This document shows, one piece after another, positions 1 through 18,080 of a stretch of DNA of 64,000 bases. The notes below the pieces were generated by a model. The model did not search any database, had not been told where the DNA came from, and saw only the letters and a program-made list of their open reading frames with translations. Position 1 is the first letter of the stretch. Every line of letters starts with the position of its first letter. The stretch comes from JAVBMV01 sp031552145 (GTDB lineage Bacteria > Myxococcota > Myxococcia > Myxococcales > UBA5297): positions 358,614 through 422,613 of the forward strand of contig JAVBMV010000005.1 in NCBI GenBank assembly GCA_031552145.1, written 5' to 3'. The translations under genes were made by a program, and so were the position numbers.

Positions 1-2251
1 GGAGGCGATCCTGAGAGGCATCGTAGGTGCTCCCCGTAATCGTGACCGACCGCTTGGAGGCCGTCAGGCCCAGGTCGATCGCGTCGGCGCACGTATCATT
101 GGAGGCCGCGCTCGCCGCCTCGGCGAGCGCGAAGTCGAGCCAGAAGGCGCCGCTCCAGAATACCTGCGCGTCCCCATGGGTGGGGTCGTTCGTAGTCTTG
201 TTGCTGCTATCGATCCAGAGCCAGTAATCGCCCGGTGTCAGCGCGGGCATCCTCGCGTCGAGGGGAGTGGAGGCCTCGACAAAATCGCATCCGACCTCGC
301 GTGTCCGCTCACCGCAGGCCGCGCGGATCGAGACGCTAGGCTGAACGAAAGAGCCGTCGGCCGGGGTGACCCTCACCTGCGCGCGCTTTGGCCCTCCCGG
401 CGGCACGGTGAAGTGAAAGACGATATCGCCGCCGGTGTTGTCCTTCTTGCAGCTGCTGGAGGTGCTGAAGGGGGCGTGCTTCAGATCGGTGAGGAGGCGC
501 TTGGCGCGCAGGGTCACTGGGTCGAGCACCAGCTCCTTGGCCTTCTCGCAGGAGAAGTTCTCGATCACCTCGGTGAGGCGCACCTCCAGCTCGAAGGTGG
601 CATGCCCGCCGTTGGTCGCTTTGACCACCAAGTAGTGCCTCCCCGGGCCGAGCTTCGGCGCGACGAAGGCGCCGCTCTCGCGCGGCGCGCCGTCGGGAAT
701 CGACTCACGCGCGCACTCGGTGGAGCTCGGTAGGGGGCAGCCGGTGGCATGGAAGAGCACCAGCTCCCCCTCCGGTGAGAGGGCGGTCGATTGGGCTCGG
801 GCCCAGAGCCCCACCTCGTGTCCGTCATCGACGTCGAAGGAGTAGAAGACGTCGGCGCCGTTGTAGACCCGCATGGAGTCCTCGGGCGGCGAGCAGACGA
901 GCGCCCCGTCATCCGAGGCGCCCCGCGTGGTGCCTGCCTGGAAGGCTCGGTTGGAGGAGTCGAACTCCAGGGGGATCGCGCCGCCGCAGCGGTCATTTTC
1001 GGGAGTCTCGGCGGGTTCCTCCAGCATGAGCTCGATGCGCATCGGACCGGCGCCCTCCGCCGTGGCGCTGTCGACCCACAAAATATAATCGACGCCCGCC
1101 TCCAGTCTGTCGAAGGTGAGCGAGAGGGCGCCGCCCAGGTGGCGCACGGGATCGTAGGAGAGGCAGGCGAGGTTGGGCGCCTCGACACCGCAGCTCGTCG
1201 TCAGCGACAAGGTGGGCACGACCTGGGGCGCGAGCGGCGTGGCGGTGAAGGTCACCTGCGCAGCGTGAGGCAGAGTGAAGGTGTAGGGAATGTCGCCCCC
1301 GCCCGTGAGGCTCTTGCCGAGACATGGGGGGGCGTGGAGATCCAGTGCGAGCGAGGTGTCCACGGTAAAGAGGGAGCGCCCGTTCGTCGTGAAGTTGAGC
1401 TGCTCCGCGGCGCCACAGCTCCGCTCCATCAGCTCCACGGTGTCGACGCACTGGTGGTCGAGGTCGCAGCTCTTTCCCGACGGGCAGTCGCCGCAGTCCG
1501 CCTCGAAGAACTCTCCGCAGGGGTCGGTCGCCATCACGGCGCCGCACTCCTTATCGGCGGCCTCGCAGAGCTCTTCGTCGGAGAGGGCGTCGCAGGTAGT
1601 GCAGCGCGAGTCGACGCAGATGTTGTATTTGGGGCAGCTGCCGCAGCTCGTTACATTGTGCGCGATGCCGCACTCATCCTTGCCCGAGAGCGGTCCGCAG
1701 ACGGCCTCTTCAGCCTGGCAGAACTCCTCGTCGCTGATGGGGTCGCACTGTGTGCATCGGTTGGTCGTGCTGGAGCAGCGCTGGCCGGCATCGCACGTCC
1801 GGCAGGTGATCTGCTTCTGTGCACCGCAGCCGTCGTCGACGGTGAGCGTGCCGCAGTAGTCCTCCGCGACGCAGAGCTCCTCCTCCGTCTTCGGGACGCA
1901 GGTACACTTTCCGTCGCTGCCGCAGTCTCCCTGGGTGCAGGTGCCGCAACTCCCACCGCAGCCATCGTCGCCGCACTGACGCCCGGCGCAGGCGGGGAGG
2001 CAGCAGGTCCCGTCGGAGAGGCAGCGCTCGGCCTCGTCACAGCAGGCGCTCTGGCAGAGGTGGCGTGGCGCGCTGCAGCCACCGTCGCCGCCCACATCGC
2101 CGATGTCTCCAGCATCGCCCACGTCGGGCCTGGAGCCATCCGCGTCGCGCGCCGCGTCGGGCTCCTGCGTGCCGTCGTCAGAGGGGCCACAACCACCCAA
2201 AGAGAACGCTGCGAGGAGAACGACGACTGTGAAGAGGGTGCTGAGTCTCAT
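1..2251 (-). CDS. Cys-rich repeat lipoprotein, C-terminus cut by the left edge
   Basis: The frame is open from ATG at 2251 down to base 1 (750 codons), so the gene continues outside the window. The start has a GGAG ribosome site just upstream. Residues 1-21 form a lipoprotein signal with lipobox LGGC (Cys21), followed by an Asp/Gly-rich linker. Next comes a Cys-rich block with CAGRQCGDDGCGGSCGTC and several knots of the form C-x2-C...D-E-E-x-C. From about residue 270 there are beta-rich repeats of roughly 130-150 aa that begin NDxCxxAxxL and end GxxYxLWVDS; three are complete and a fourth is cut. The repeats resemble bacterial pre-peptidase C-terminal (PPC-like) beta-sandwiches; this is inference from pattern. 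The protein is a clear paralogue of the 2191-aa lipoprotein at 53655-60230. It is probably surface or periplasmic, with unknown function. Confidence 0.85.
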   Translation of the reverse strand, partial: MRLSTLFTVVVLLAAFSLGGCGPSDDGTQEPDAARDADGSRPDVGDAGDIGDVGGDGGCSAPRHLCQSACCDEAERCLSDGTCCLPACAGRQCGDDGCGGSCGTCTQGDCGSDGKCTCVPKTEEELCVAEDYCGTLTVDDGCGAQKQITCRTCDAGQRCSSTTNRCTQCDPISDEEFCQAEEAVCGPLSGKDECGIAHNVTSCGSCPKYNICVDSRCTTCDALSDEELCEAADKECGAVMATDPCGEFFEADCGDCPSGKSCDLDHQCVDTVELMERSCGAAEQLNFTTNGRSLFTVDTSLALDLHAPPCLGKSLTGGGDIPYTFTLPHAAQVTFTATPLAPQVVPTLSLTTSCGVEAPNLACLSYDPVRHLGGALSLTFDRLEAGVDYILWVDSATAEGAGPMRIELMLEEPAETPENDRCGGAIPLEFDSSNRAFQAGTTRGASDDGALVCSPPEDSMRVYNGADVFYSFDVDDGHEVGLWARAQSTALSPEGELVLFHATGCPLPSSTECARESIPDGAPRESGAFVAPKLGPGRHYLVVKATNGGHATFELEVRLTEVIENFSCEKAKELVLDPVTLRAKRLLTDLKHAPFSTSSSCKKDNTGGDIVFHFTVPPGGPKRAQVRVTPADGSFVQPSVSIRAACGERTREVGCDFVEASTPLDARMPALTPGDYWLWIDSSNKTTNDPTHGDAQVFWSGAFWLDFALAEAASAASNDTCADAIDLGLTASKRSVTITGSTYDASQDRL

Positions 2252-2301
2252 GATGCGCTCCTTGATGTGGGCGTACGCCTGCTCGCCTTCCGGCGAGGTA
2301 G

Positions 2302-2330
2302 ACTAGGGACTATTGCTCGGGTCGTGTCAA
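2302..2330 (-). promoter_or_regulatory. candidate sigma-70-type promoter for the left-edge lipoprotein
   Basis: On the minus strand TTGACA (2330-2325) is followed by a 17-nt spacer and CCTAGT (2307-2302), a weak -10. It lies about 50 nt upstream of the ATG at 2251. A 6-bp hairpin (CTCGCC/GGCGAG, 2282-2297) lies between promoter and start. The -35 is perfect and the -10 poor. Confidence 0.35.
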
Positions 2331-2411
2331 TGGTTTGCGGTTTGCCGCGCGCCAGGTGGCGAAATGCGCGCGCTTGGCCTAGAGAGAGGCCTTGTTTTCC
2401 GGAGGTGTCCA

Positions 2412-2951
2412 ATGGCCTCGACGCTCACATTTTTTATGGCGCTCGATGACGAGCTCTCCTTTTTGCGCTTCCTGGAGCCGCGGCGTCTGCTCGTCTATCC
2501 AGAAGTAGTGGAGCCCTCCTACGAGCCTTTCGAGGCGAGCGCCGCCAACGCTGGGAGGCTTCCCGAGGAATCCTGCTATTTCGCGCTCGGCGCTTGTGGC
2601 GAGGTGAGCCTCTCGAAGGTGCAGCGGGGAAAAAACGCAGGGATGCTCGTTCTGGACGAAGTGCTCTCTCCCGTCCTGCACTATTCGCGCAGCCTCATGA
2701 TCGAGGGCGAGCTGCGCTCGGGGCGCATCTGGACCGAGCTCGAGGTAGCGGGGGACAGGCAGCATCGCGCCGCCAAGCCCGACGCGCTCAGGCACCTCTT
2801 CGACGAGTGCCGCACCTTCTTCAAGAAGCGCTTCCACACCTCGCGCCCGACCGGCTTCTTCGTCGGCCCCTCCGCCGCTCGGCGAGCCAATGACGGGCTG
2901 CTGCTGCGCGAGGCGGGGCGAAAGGGCGGCCTCGTCCAGACCTACCGTTAG
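2412..2951 (+). CDS. conserved-looking 179-aa protein of unknown function
   Basis: The ATG at 2412 is preferred over an upstream TTG because GGAGGT lies 5 nt before it (2401-2406). The product is 179 aa with no signal peptide or membrane segment, so it is probably cytoplasmic. It is a mixed alpha/beta sequence with a basic segment FFKKRFHTSRP near residue 140 and no motif I recognise. Only 3 nt separate its stop from the ATG of the downstream hibernation-factor gene, so the two are probably cotranscribed. A role linked to stress or ribosomes is possible only by association. Confidence 0.8.
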   Translation: MASTLTFFMALDDELSFLRFLEPRRLLVYPEVVEPSYEPFEASAANAGRLPEESCYFALGACGEVSLSKVQRGKNAGMLVLDEVLSPVLHYSRSLMIEGELRSGRIWTELEVAGDRQHRAAKPDALRHLFDECRTFFKKRFHTSRPTGFFVGPSAARRANDGLLLREAGRKGGLVQTYR

Positions 2952-2954
2952 TGC

Positions 2955-3380
2955 ATGAAGCTCCTCATTCAGGGAAAGCAGATGAGGGTCACCGATGGCC
3001 TGAAGGACTATGTGGCCGAGCGGTTGGTCGCCCCACTCAAGCGCTTCTACGATGACGAGGCCTCGGAGCTGAGGGTGGAGTTCGGCAATAACTACGGCCC
3101 GAAGGGTGGCGACGACAAGGAGTGCCATCTCACCATGAGGATGGCGGGGCTCGCCACGATCCAGATCGAAGAGGCGACTCCCGACCCCTACGCCTCGCTC
3201 GACGCCGCGAGCGAGCGCCTGATGCGTGCCTGCAGGCGAGAGTTGGAGCGGGTGCGCCTCGCGCGCCATCGCCCGAGATCAGCCGCCGCGCCCGCCGAGG
3301 AGGAGGCGTTGGGGCTGGAGCCGGGCGACTACCGCTCCATCGCCGAGGCGGAGGAGAGCGGGGAGAGCGAAGAGGCGTGA
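2955..3380 (+). CDS. hpf: ribosome hibernation promoting factor, HPF/RaiA family
   Basis: The 141-aa product begins MKLLIQGKQMRVTDGLKDYV, the typical start of the HPF/RaiA fold: a beta strand, then the helix that sets the start of the domain. It continues with the paired strands (LRVEFGNN, CHLTMRM) and a C-terminal helix containing YASLDAASERL. Family members bind the decoding centre of 30S subunits in stationary phase and inactivate ribosomes. The core ends near residue 105. A 35-aa acidic Glu/Ala-rich tail follows, without the long-form dimerisation domain, so this is a short-type HPF with an unusual tail. It is convergent with the PPTase gene, with 31 nt between the stops. Confidence 0.88.
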   Translation: MKLLIQGKQMRVTDGLKDYVAERLVAPLKRFYDDEASELRVEFGNNYGPKGGDDKECHLTMRMAGLATIQIEEATPDPYASLDAASERLMRACRRELERVRLARHRPRSAAAPAEEEALGLEPGDYRSIAEAEESGESEEA

Positions 3381-3411
3381 GGTAGTGGGGCTCTCGGAGG
3401 CCTCATGCGCC

Positions 3412-4149
3412 TCATGCCAGCTGCATCAGGTCGGCCTGCGTGGTCCCCGCGGGCCATCCCAGGTGCGCCACTGTGGCGACCAGGTTTCCGAAGGTGCGGG
3501 CGAAGGCGGGCGCGGGGCTGGGCGAGAGGCGGGTCGTGAGCGTCGCCAGCTCCCAGTCGGAGCTATCACGCGCCCGCGCTGTCGCCTCGACGGAGCGCGT
3601 GTCGGCCCGAAGTCCTTCACGCAGCGCCTTGAGCCCGGTCTCTTTCAGCGACCAGAGCTCGGTGACGATCCGGTCGCGTGCTTCGGGTGGCGCCAGCGCT
3701 ACCTGCCGTTGCTCCGCCTCGGTGAAGTAGGTCTCCGCGAAGGAGTCGGCGCGGGATTCGATCAACTCGAGATCGGCGCCGAGCGGCGCGTCGGGCTCGG
3801 GAGAGAGCGCGACCAGGGCGGTGCCAGCGCGGTGGCTGATCCGGATAGTGATGGGTAGCGGGCCGCTCCCTGCGAAGAGCGCGAAGGGAGCGCCGTCCTC
3901 CGCGTTGGCGATGGTGAGCGTTGGATCGGCGGGCACCGCGCGCCCCGGCGCCGTCCGCAGCAGATAGGCGCGCACCAGCCCCTTCATGGCGTACCTGCCC
4001 AGCAGCCAGTCGGCACGCCGCTTCGGCAGGCGGTAGCCCGCGAACTGCACTCGCTCGGGCGCCGAGAGGAAGTCGGGCGGTTTCCCGTTGTGAGAAAAGT
4101 GAGCGATTCCCTGTACCGCGTTCGAGTGAAGCAGGTTCCAGAAGAGCAT
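3412..4149 (-). CDS. 4'-phosphopantetheinyl transferase, Sfp/Gsp type
   Basis: The 245-aa product has the Sfp-superfamily signatures: an N-terminal LLGRYAMKGLVRAYLL segment, the metal-binding acidic pair in the GADLELIESR stretch (about residue 135), and WSLKETGLKAL (about residue 180), the W-x-x-K-E-x-x-x-K motif. Such enzymes move 4'-phosphopantetheine from CoA to a Ser of carrier domains. Its length fits the family. It is encoded about 0.8 kb downstream of the megasynthase on the same strand, with a toxin-antitoxin pair between them on the other strand. It is the natural candidate to modify the four tandem ACPs, but these carry Thr instead of Ser. The ATG at 4149 has no strong ribosome site. 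Confidence 0.88.
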   Translation of the reverse strand: MLFWNLLHSNAVQGIAHFSHNGKPPDFLSAPERVQFAGYRLPKRRADWLLGRYAMKGLVRAYLLRTAPGRAVPADPTLTIANAEDGAPFALFAGSGPLPITIRISHRAGTALVALSPEPDAPLGADLELIESRADSFAETYFTEAEQRQVALAPPEARDRIVTELWSLKETGLKALREGLRADTRSVEATARARDSSDWELATLTTRLSPSPAPAFARTFGNLVATVAHLGWPAGTTQADLMQLA

Positions 4150-4181
4150 CGGGCCATTATCGCGAAAACCCTAGAGGACCG

Positions 4182-4210
4182 TTGTCTTTTTTAGGAAACC
4201 GGTCCAAAAT
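4182..4210 (+). promoter_or_regulatory. candidate promoter of the toxin-antitoxin pair
   Basis: TTGTCT (4182-4187), a 17-nt spacer and CAAAAT (4205-4210) give four of six matches at each box. Transcription would start near 4217, so the antitoxin message would be almost leaderless from ATG 4218, or would have a 25-nt leader if ATG 4242 is used. Confidence 0.4.
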
Positions 4211-4217
4211 CAGACCC

Positions 4218-4535
4218 ATGAACAGGTCAAGACAGTCTCGGATGCTCCGGGTAACGGAAGACATCCTCCCTCTTGGGGAGCTCAAGACCCACATCTCCGA
4301 GAAGATCCGGGATGTCAGGGGGCACCAGCGCCCGCTCGTCATCACCCAGAATGGACGTCCCGCTGCCGTCCTGCTGGCTCCAGAGGCCTACGACCGCCTG
4401 ACGAATTCAGCGCAGGTAGTCGCTGCCGTTCAAGAGGGTCTCGACGACGTGGCCAATGGGCATGTCGTCAGCCATGAAGAGTTGGGTCGCCTGCTCGACG
4501 CAAAGTATGGCCCAGCCACAGATGACGAGAGATGA
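4218..4535 (+). CDS. antitoxin, Phd/YefM family
   Basis: The 105-aa product has the Phd/YefM pattern: ILPLGELKTHISEKIRDVR (DNA-binding and dimer helix), PLVITQNGRPAAVLLAPEAYD (the conserved V-I-T-x-N-G-x-P-x-A-V strand-turn-strand), then a charged C-terminal tail that would wrap the toxin. Family members bind and neutralise RelE/ParE toxins and repress their own operon. The toxin gene overlaps its stop (ATGA-type, 4532-4535), which indicates translational coupling. ATG 4242 is an alternative start, eight codons later, and better matches the predicted transcription start. Confidence 0.88.
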   Translation: MNRSRQSRMLRVTEDILPLGELKTHISEKIRDVRGHQRPLVITQNGRPAAVLLAPEAYDRLTNSAQVVAAVQEGLDDVANGHVVSHEELGRLLDAKYGPATDDER

Positions 4536-4831
4536 TTCGCTGGACGCGCCGCGCCATTGCGGACCTTGTCGCGATTGGCGACTACATTGCCAGGGACCGT
4601 CCAGCGACCGCTCGCAATTGGGTGGAGAGGTTGAGAGTTCGCGCGTGCGCCGCCGCTGAGGTTCCCTTCGCTGGCAGGATGGTGCCGGAGTTTGGGCGCG
4701 AAGAGATCAGGGAGGTGTTTTTGCGCTCCTACCGCATCATCTATCGCGCATCAGGGAAGGGCATAGTCGTGCTGACCGTCCTCGAGGGACATCGCCTATT
4801 GAGGGAGGCCGGCGAGGAGGAGGGTGAGTAG
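4532..4831 (+). CDS. toxin, RelE/ParE family
   Basis: The 99-aa product has the ParE/RelE fold pattern: MIRWTRRAIADLVAIGDYIA (two N-terminal helices with the ParE-like A-x-x-D-L-x-x-I-x-x-Y-I spacing), then FGREEIREVFLRSYRIIYRA and IVVLTVLEGHRLL (antiparallel strands). The REVFLRSYRIIYR segment is characteristic. ParE toxins poison gyrase and RelE toxins cleave mRNA at the ribosome; which applies here cannot be decided by eye. The gene is coupled to the antitoxin and placed between the PPTase and the megasynthase. Confidence 0.87.
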   Translation: MIRWTRRAIADLVAIGDYIARDRPATARNWVERLRVRACAAAEVPFAGRMVPEFGREEIREVFLRSYRIIYRASGKGIVVLTVLEGHRLLREAGEEEGE

Positions 4832-4917
4832 GAGAATTGCTGCTCATACGACGCTCACTCGACCGAGCATGTCTTCTCCCAGGTATTGAGTGAGCGTTTC
4901 CTGGACTTCACATATGC

Positions 4918-4957
4918 AAAAAAGAGAGGCCCGAACCTCGCGGTCCGGGCCTCTCTC
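4918..4957 (-). terminator. Rho-independent terminator of the megasynthase gene
   Basis: A near-perfect hairpin (GAGAGGCCCG at 4925-4934 pairing with CGGGCCTCTC at 4947-4956, plus an inner ACC/GGT stem) lies 27 nt past the stop at 4984. On the minus strand it is followed by a run of Ts (As at 4918-4924). This is a textbook terminator for transcription from the right. Confidence 0.88.
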
Positions 4958-4983
4958 ATATCAGGCGCTCAGGCCGTGCGTGC

Positions 4984-13704
<8,721 letters not shown>

Positions 13705-13813
13705 TTCAAGTCCTCACTGTTGCTGCGGAGAGTGGTGGCCCATTTTTCGAGGGCCTGAATAGTCGGGAGGTAGGGAGCCGGCAGCCCACTGGTACCGTCG
13801 GCGCCCCAACTGT

Positions 13814-13844
13814 CGTCTGCCGTGCGCTTGACGCACGGCAGACG
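13814..13844 (-). terminator. perfect 13-bp hairpin after the acyl-CoA dehydrogenase gene
   Basis: CGTCTGCCGTGCG (13814-13826) pairs exactly with 13832-13844 around a 5-nt loop, 24 nt past the stop at 13869. There is no long T run on either strand, so it may be a weak or Rho-assisted terminator, or a transcript-stabilising stem between the dehydrogenase and synthase genes. Confidence 0.5.
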
Positions 13845-13868
13845 CTGCTTTCGATGCCGTTACCTGCC

Positions 13869-15524
13869 CTAGGCGGTAGCGCGCGCCTCTTTCGGCTCGA
13901 GCGCCACGATGGCCTTCGCCACCGCGTCCATATCGACGATCTGGCCGCGCTGGGCATCGTGAATCTCCGGCAGGAGCAGGGCGCGGGCGAGCGCCGAGCG
14001 ATCCTCGGGGATGTCGCAGCCGAGCAGCAGGTCGAGCGCGTCGTGCGAGAGGGTAGCGGCCATGTCGCGCGCGTAGATACGCGCCATCGCCTGGAGTACC
14101 TCGGGCGCGGGGCGCGGGCTGCGGCCGAAGCCGTCGGCGGCTCGACAGAGCGCGAGCGCCGTCTCGGCGCGCATCACCAGATCGCCCAGGCGGAAGAGCA
14201 CATGCTGGTGGCGGGTGAGCCGATGCTGACGGCAGCGCTCGAAGAGCTCGCGCACCGAACGGATGGCGAGGCAGGCCACGTCGGCGCCGATGCCGGGGTG
14301 CTTGGCGTGGAGGTTCGCCGCCTCCTGCGCGAGCGTGTTGAAGAAGGCGCCCTGCGACTGCAGGTGCTGGCGCCACCGGTCGCGCGCGATGGTCCACTCG
14401 TTGATCTCGCTGGTGCCCTCGTAGATGGTGGTGATGCGGGCGTCGCGCTTGATCTTCTCGACCTCGTACTCGCGGGTGTAGCCGTAGCCGCCGTGCGCCT
14501 GAATGGCGGCGTCGGCCGCGGCGTTGCCATACTCGGTGGCGGAGAGCTTGGCGATGGCGCCCTCGGTCTGCAGATCCTGTTCGCCCGCGTCGAGCCGGTG
14601 GGCCACGTAGTCGATGTAGGCCCGGGCCGCCTCGAGGCGTACCGCGTGGGGCACGAGCAGCTTGTGCGTGAAGGCCTGCTTCTCGGCGAGGAGGCTGCCG
14701 CCCTGGACGCGCTCGCGCGAATACTCGATCGCCAGCTTGTGGGCCGCCTCGCCCGTGCCGAGGCCGAAGGCCGCGACCATGAGGCGCGTATAGCCGAAGA
14801 CCGACTGGGCCTGGGCGAGCCCCCTGCCCTCGACGCCACCCACCAGGTTCTCCTCGGGCACCTCGACGTTCTCGAGGGTGAGGGCGCAGGTGTTGCTGAT
14901 CCTGATGCCGTGCTTGTCCTCGGGCTTATCGGCGCTGAAGCCCGGCGTGCCCTTCTCCACCACGAAGAAGCTGGGGCCGGCGTCGGTCGCGGCCAGAATC
15001 GTGGTCAGGTCGGCGACGCCGCCGTTGGTGATGAACTGCTTGGAGCCGTTGATCCGGTACCAGGTCTTGCCATCCTTCTCGAACTTGACCGCTCGCGACT
15101 TGAGCATGCCCAGATCGCTGCCGACGGTGGGCTCGGTGACGCCGTAGGCGACGAGCAGCCCGTCGGAGGCGACGCGGCTCATCCAGCGCTCCTTCTGCTC
15201 GGGCGTGCCGCCGACCAAGATGGGGTCGGAGCCGAGCGAGATGGCGAAGAAGGCGGTGGCGAGGCCCAGGTCGATGGCCGACATCGTCTCGCAGACCCGG
15301 TAGATGTCGTAGGCGCTTCCACCCAGGCCGCCGCAGTTCTCGGGGATGAAGATCAGGTGAAGGCCGATGTCGTTCATCAGCTCCTTGATCACCTCGCGCG
15401 GAAACTCGCCATGGTGGCCATCCTGCTCGAGGCGCCACTTCTTGGGAACGGCGCGATCGGCGAACTGCCAGAGGCTCTTGAGCATCGAGTCCAAGGATTC
15501 TGCGTCGATACCGGGTGTCGTCAT
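13869..15524 (-). CDS. acyl-CoA dehydrogenase family protein with C-terminal extension
   Basis: The start is ATG 15524, with GAGGA in front, rather than the longer open frame upstream. The 551-aa product is a flavoprotein acyl-CoA dehydrogenase: an N-terminal helical domain, a FAD and substrate strand region (GVTEPTVGSDLGML; INGSKQFITNGG), then the C-terminal helical domain with QAHGGYGYTREYEVEK and IYEGTSEI, whose Glu is the usual catalytic base. The core ends near residue 400, and an extra 140-aa helical C-terminus is present as in larger ACAD subfamilies. It would oxidise acyl-CoA to 2-enoyl-CoA and pass electrons to ETF. It lies directly upstream of the megasynthase on the same strand, 164 nt apart, so it may modify or recycle its product. 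That link is inference. Confidence 0.9.
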   Translation of the reverse strand: MTTPGIDAESLDSMLKSLWQFADRAVPKKWRLEQDGHHGEFPREVIKELMNDIGLHLIFIPENCGGLGGSAYDIYRVCETMSAIDLGLATAFFAISLGSDPILVGGTPEQKERWMSRVASDGLLVAYGVTEPTVGSDLGMLKSRAVKFEKDGKTWYRINGSKQFITNGGVADLTTILAATDAGPSFFVVEKGTPGFSADKPEDKHGIRISNTCALTLENVEVPEENLVGGVEGRGLAQAQSVFGYTRLMVAAFGLGTGEAAHKLAIEYSRERVQGGSLLAEKQAFTHKLLVPHAVRLEAARAYIDYVAHRLDAGEQDLQTEGAIAKLSATEYGNAAADAAIQAHGGYGYTREYEVEKIKRDARITTIYEGTSEINEWTIARDRWRQHLQSQGAFFNTLAQEAANLHAKHPGIGADVACLAIRSVRELFERCRQHRLTRHQHVLFRLGDLVMRAETALALCRAADGFGRSPRPAPEVLQAMARIYARDMAATLSHDALDLLLGCDIPEDRSALARALLLPEIHDAQRGQIVDMDAVAKAIVALEPKEARATA

Positions 15525-15840
15525 TACATCCTCGTCTGTTTGTGAAAACTGCAATAAGTTCAAATGTTTGGCGGCGTTCTTAGCAGAAAGGCCGCGCCCG
15601 TGGAAAGCGCCGCTGAAGGTGCGTAGAGCAGAACGCAGTTGTCGCCTCGGCCTGTGTCGCACGCTTCCCACCCGCGCCCTCGAACCGGAAGGTTCAGGGG
15701 CCCTAAAGTGGCGAAAATCGGTACGAATTCGGCAAGCGCGGCAAGGGTGCGAGGCCCTCGATACCCGCAGAGTCGGTGGTTTTACTGCAGGATGCGGGCC
15801 AGTTTCGATGGTTCGGCGTCTCGCTCGCTGTCCGATCGAC
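15525..15840. other. 316-bp intergenic region, dehydrogenase upstream region
   Basis: It separates the start of the dehydrogenase gene from the stop of the NtrC-type regulator gene on the same strand. I see no coding frame with a convincing start. A short palindrome (GAACCGGAAGGTTC, 15681-15694) could be a regulator site. I found no clear -35/-10 pair or sigma-54 box. Confidence 0.4.
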
Positions 15841-17265
<1,425 letters not shown>

Positions 17266-17368
17266 CCTGGAGCTCCTGTTCCAGCGCTGGACGGCGACGC
17301 CCCCGCCTGTTCCGTCCCGGTGCGCGCCGCTCTTCGCGCGGCCGGTCGCTTCGCTCTCCACGCACTGC

Positions 17369-17383
17369 TGGCCCGTCCCTTGC
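17369..17383 (+). promoter_or_regulatory. candidate sigma-54 (-24/-12) promoter of the pseudopilin operon
   Basis: TGGCCCGTCCCTTGC fits the sigma-54 pattern TGGCAC-N5-TTGC: invariant GG at 17370-17371 and GC at 17382-17383 with the required 10 nt between them. It sits between the sigma-54 activator gene and the TadE-like gene. Transcription would start near 17395, which makes ATG 17397 nearly leaderless and favours a start at GTG 17430. In G+C-rich DNA such matches can arise by chance. Confidence 0.42.
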
Positions 17384-17396
17384 GTTGGGCCCGCGC

Positions 17397-18080
17397 ATGG
17401 GTCGAACGATCAGAGCGGACGTTGCGGGGGTGGGAGCCCTTCTCGACGAAGAGCGAGGCAGCGCGCTCGTCGAGGCCGCGCTCGTGCTGCCGCTCATGGT
17501 GCTGATGCTCCTCGGGCTCCTCCAGCTCACCCTCCTCCATCAGGCGCGTATCTCTACCGAGTATGCCGCCTATTGCGCGGCGCGCACCGGCATCGTCTGG
17601 AATGGCGATCTGGCGCGGATGCGTCGGGCGGCGCGCTTCGCCCTACTCCCGACGATGCCGCGCGGCGCGGCCGAGCCGGAGGCGGGCAGGCCGCTCGCGG
17701 TCGACTCGCCCGCGGCGCTCGCCGCCGCGCAGGCCGCTCTCTCGGCCGCCGAGGAGGGCTCCGCGCTCGCCTCCGATGCGGCTCGCAGGGTGCGCGTGGA
17801 GGTGCTCTCTCCCTCGCGCGATGAGCTGGAGAAGCTCCACGGCGGCTCGCTGCCGGAAGAGGCCCCCTTCGATGGTGTGGGCGAGACGCCGGAGGAGCGG
17901 AGCGCGGGAGAGCTCACCGTGCGCGTCACCTACCTCTACGAGCTGCGCGTGCCCGCGGTGAGCCAGCTCTTCGCGCTTGGCAGAGGTGGCGAGAAGCTCG
18001 GCGACCGCTACTACCAGAAGCTCGAGAGCACCCGGAGCATGCGCCTCCAGTCCGATCTCTTCACGAGGAACCTGCCATGA
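17397..18080 (+). CDS. TadE-like pseudopilin
   Basis: The 227-aa product (from ATG 17397) has the TadE N-terminus: a short basic leader, then the conserved processing-like motif ERGSALVEAAL running into a hydrophobic helix LVLPLMVLMLLGLLQLTLL, with the Glu expected at +5. The rest is a charged periplasmic domain without known catalytic residues. TadE/TadF minor pseudopilins serve the Tad type IVc pilus system. It is the first gene of an operon; the next starts inside its stop (ATGA-type overlap). The start is uncertain: ATG 17397 lacks a ribosome site, and GTG 17430 would give a protein starting just before LLDEERGS. Confidence 0.8.
   Translation: MGRTIRADVAGVGALLDEERGSALVEAALVLPLMVLMLLGLLQLTLLHQARISTEYAAYCAARTGIVWNGDLARMRRAARFALLPTMPRGAAEPEAGRPLAVDSPAALAAAQAALSAAEEGSALASDAARRVRVEVLSPSRDELEKLHGGSLPEEAPFDGVGETPEERSAGELTVRVTYLYELRVPAVSQLFALGRGGEKLGDRYYQKLESTRSMRLQSDLFTRNLP

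Noticed and set aside
1020..1525. Second KS of the megasynthase (residue numbers of the protein) as a chain-length factor
   Set aside because: A chain-length factor has usually lost the active-site Cys; here Cys1271 and both His are kept. The domain was left as a KS of unknown role.
791..2449. 552-codon plus-strand frame at the left edge
   Set aside because: It runs antisense to the Cys-rich lipoprotein, which is open through the left edge with a lipobox and repeats.
3381..3411. Short GAGGC/GCCTC inverted repeat between hpf and the PPTase gene
   Set aside because: The stem is only 5 bp with no T run, too weak to call a terminator.
4832..4917. Possible tRNA or small RNA after the toxin gene
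   Set aside because: I could not fold a cloverleaf or find a promoter. Only the terminator of the opposite strand is supported.
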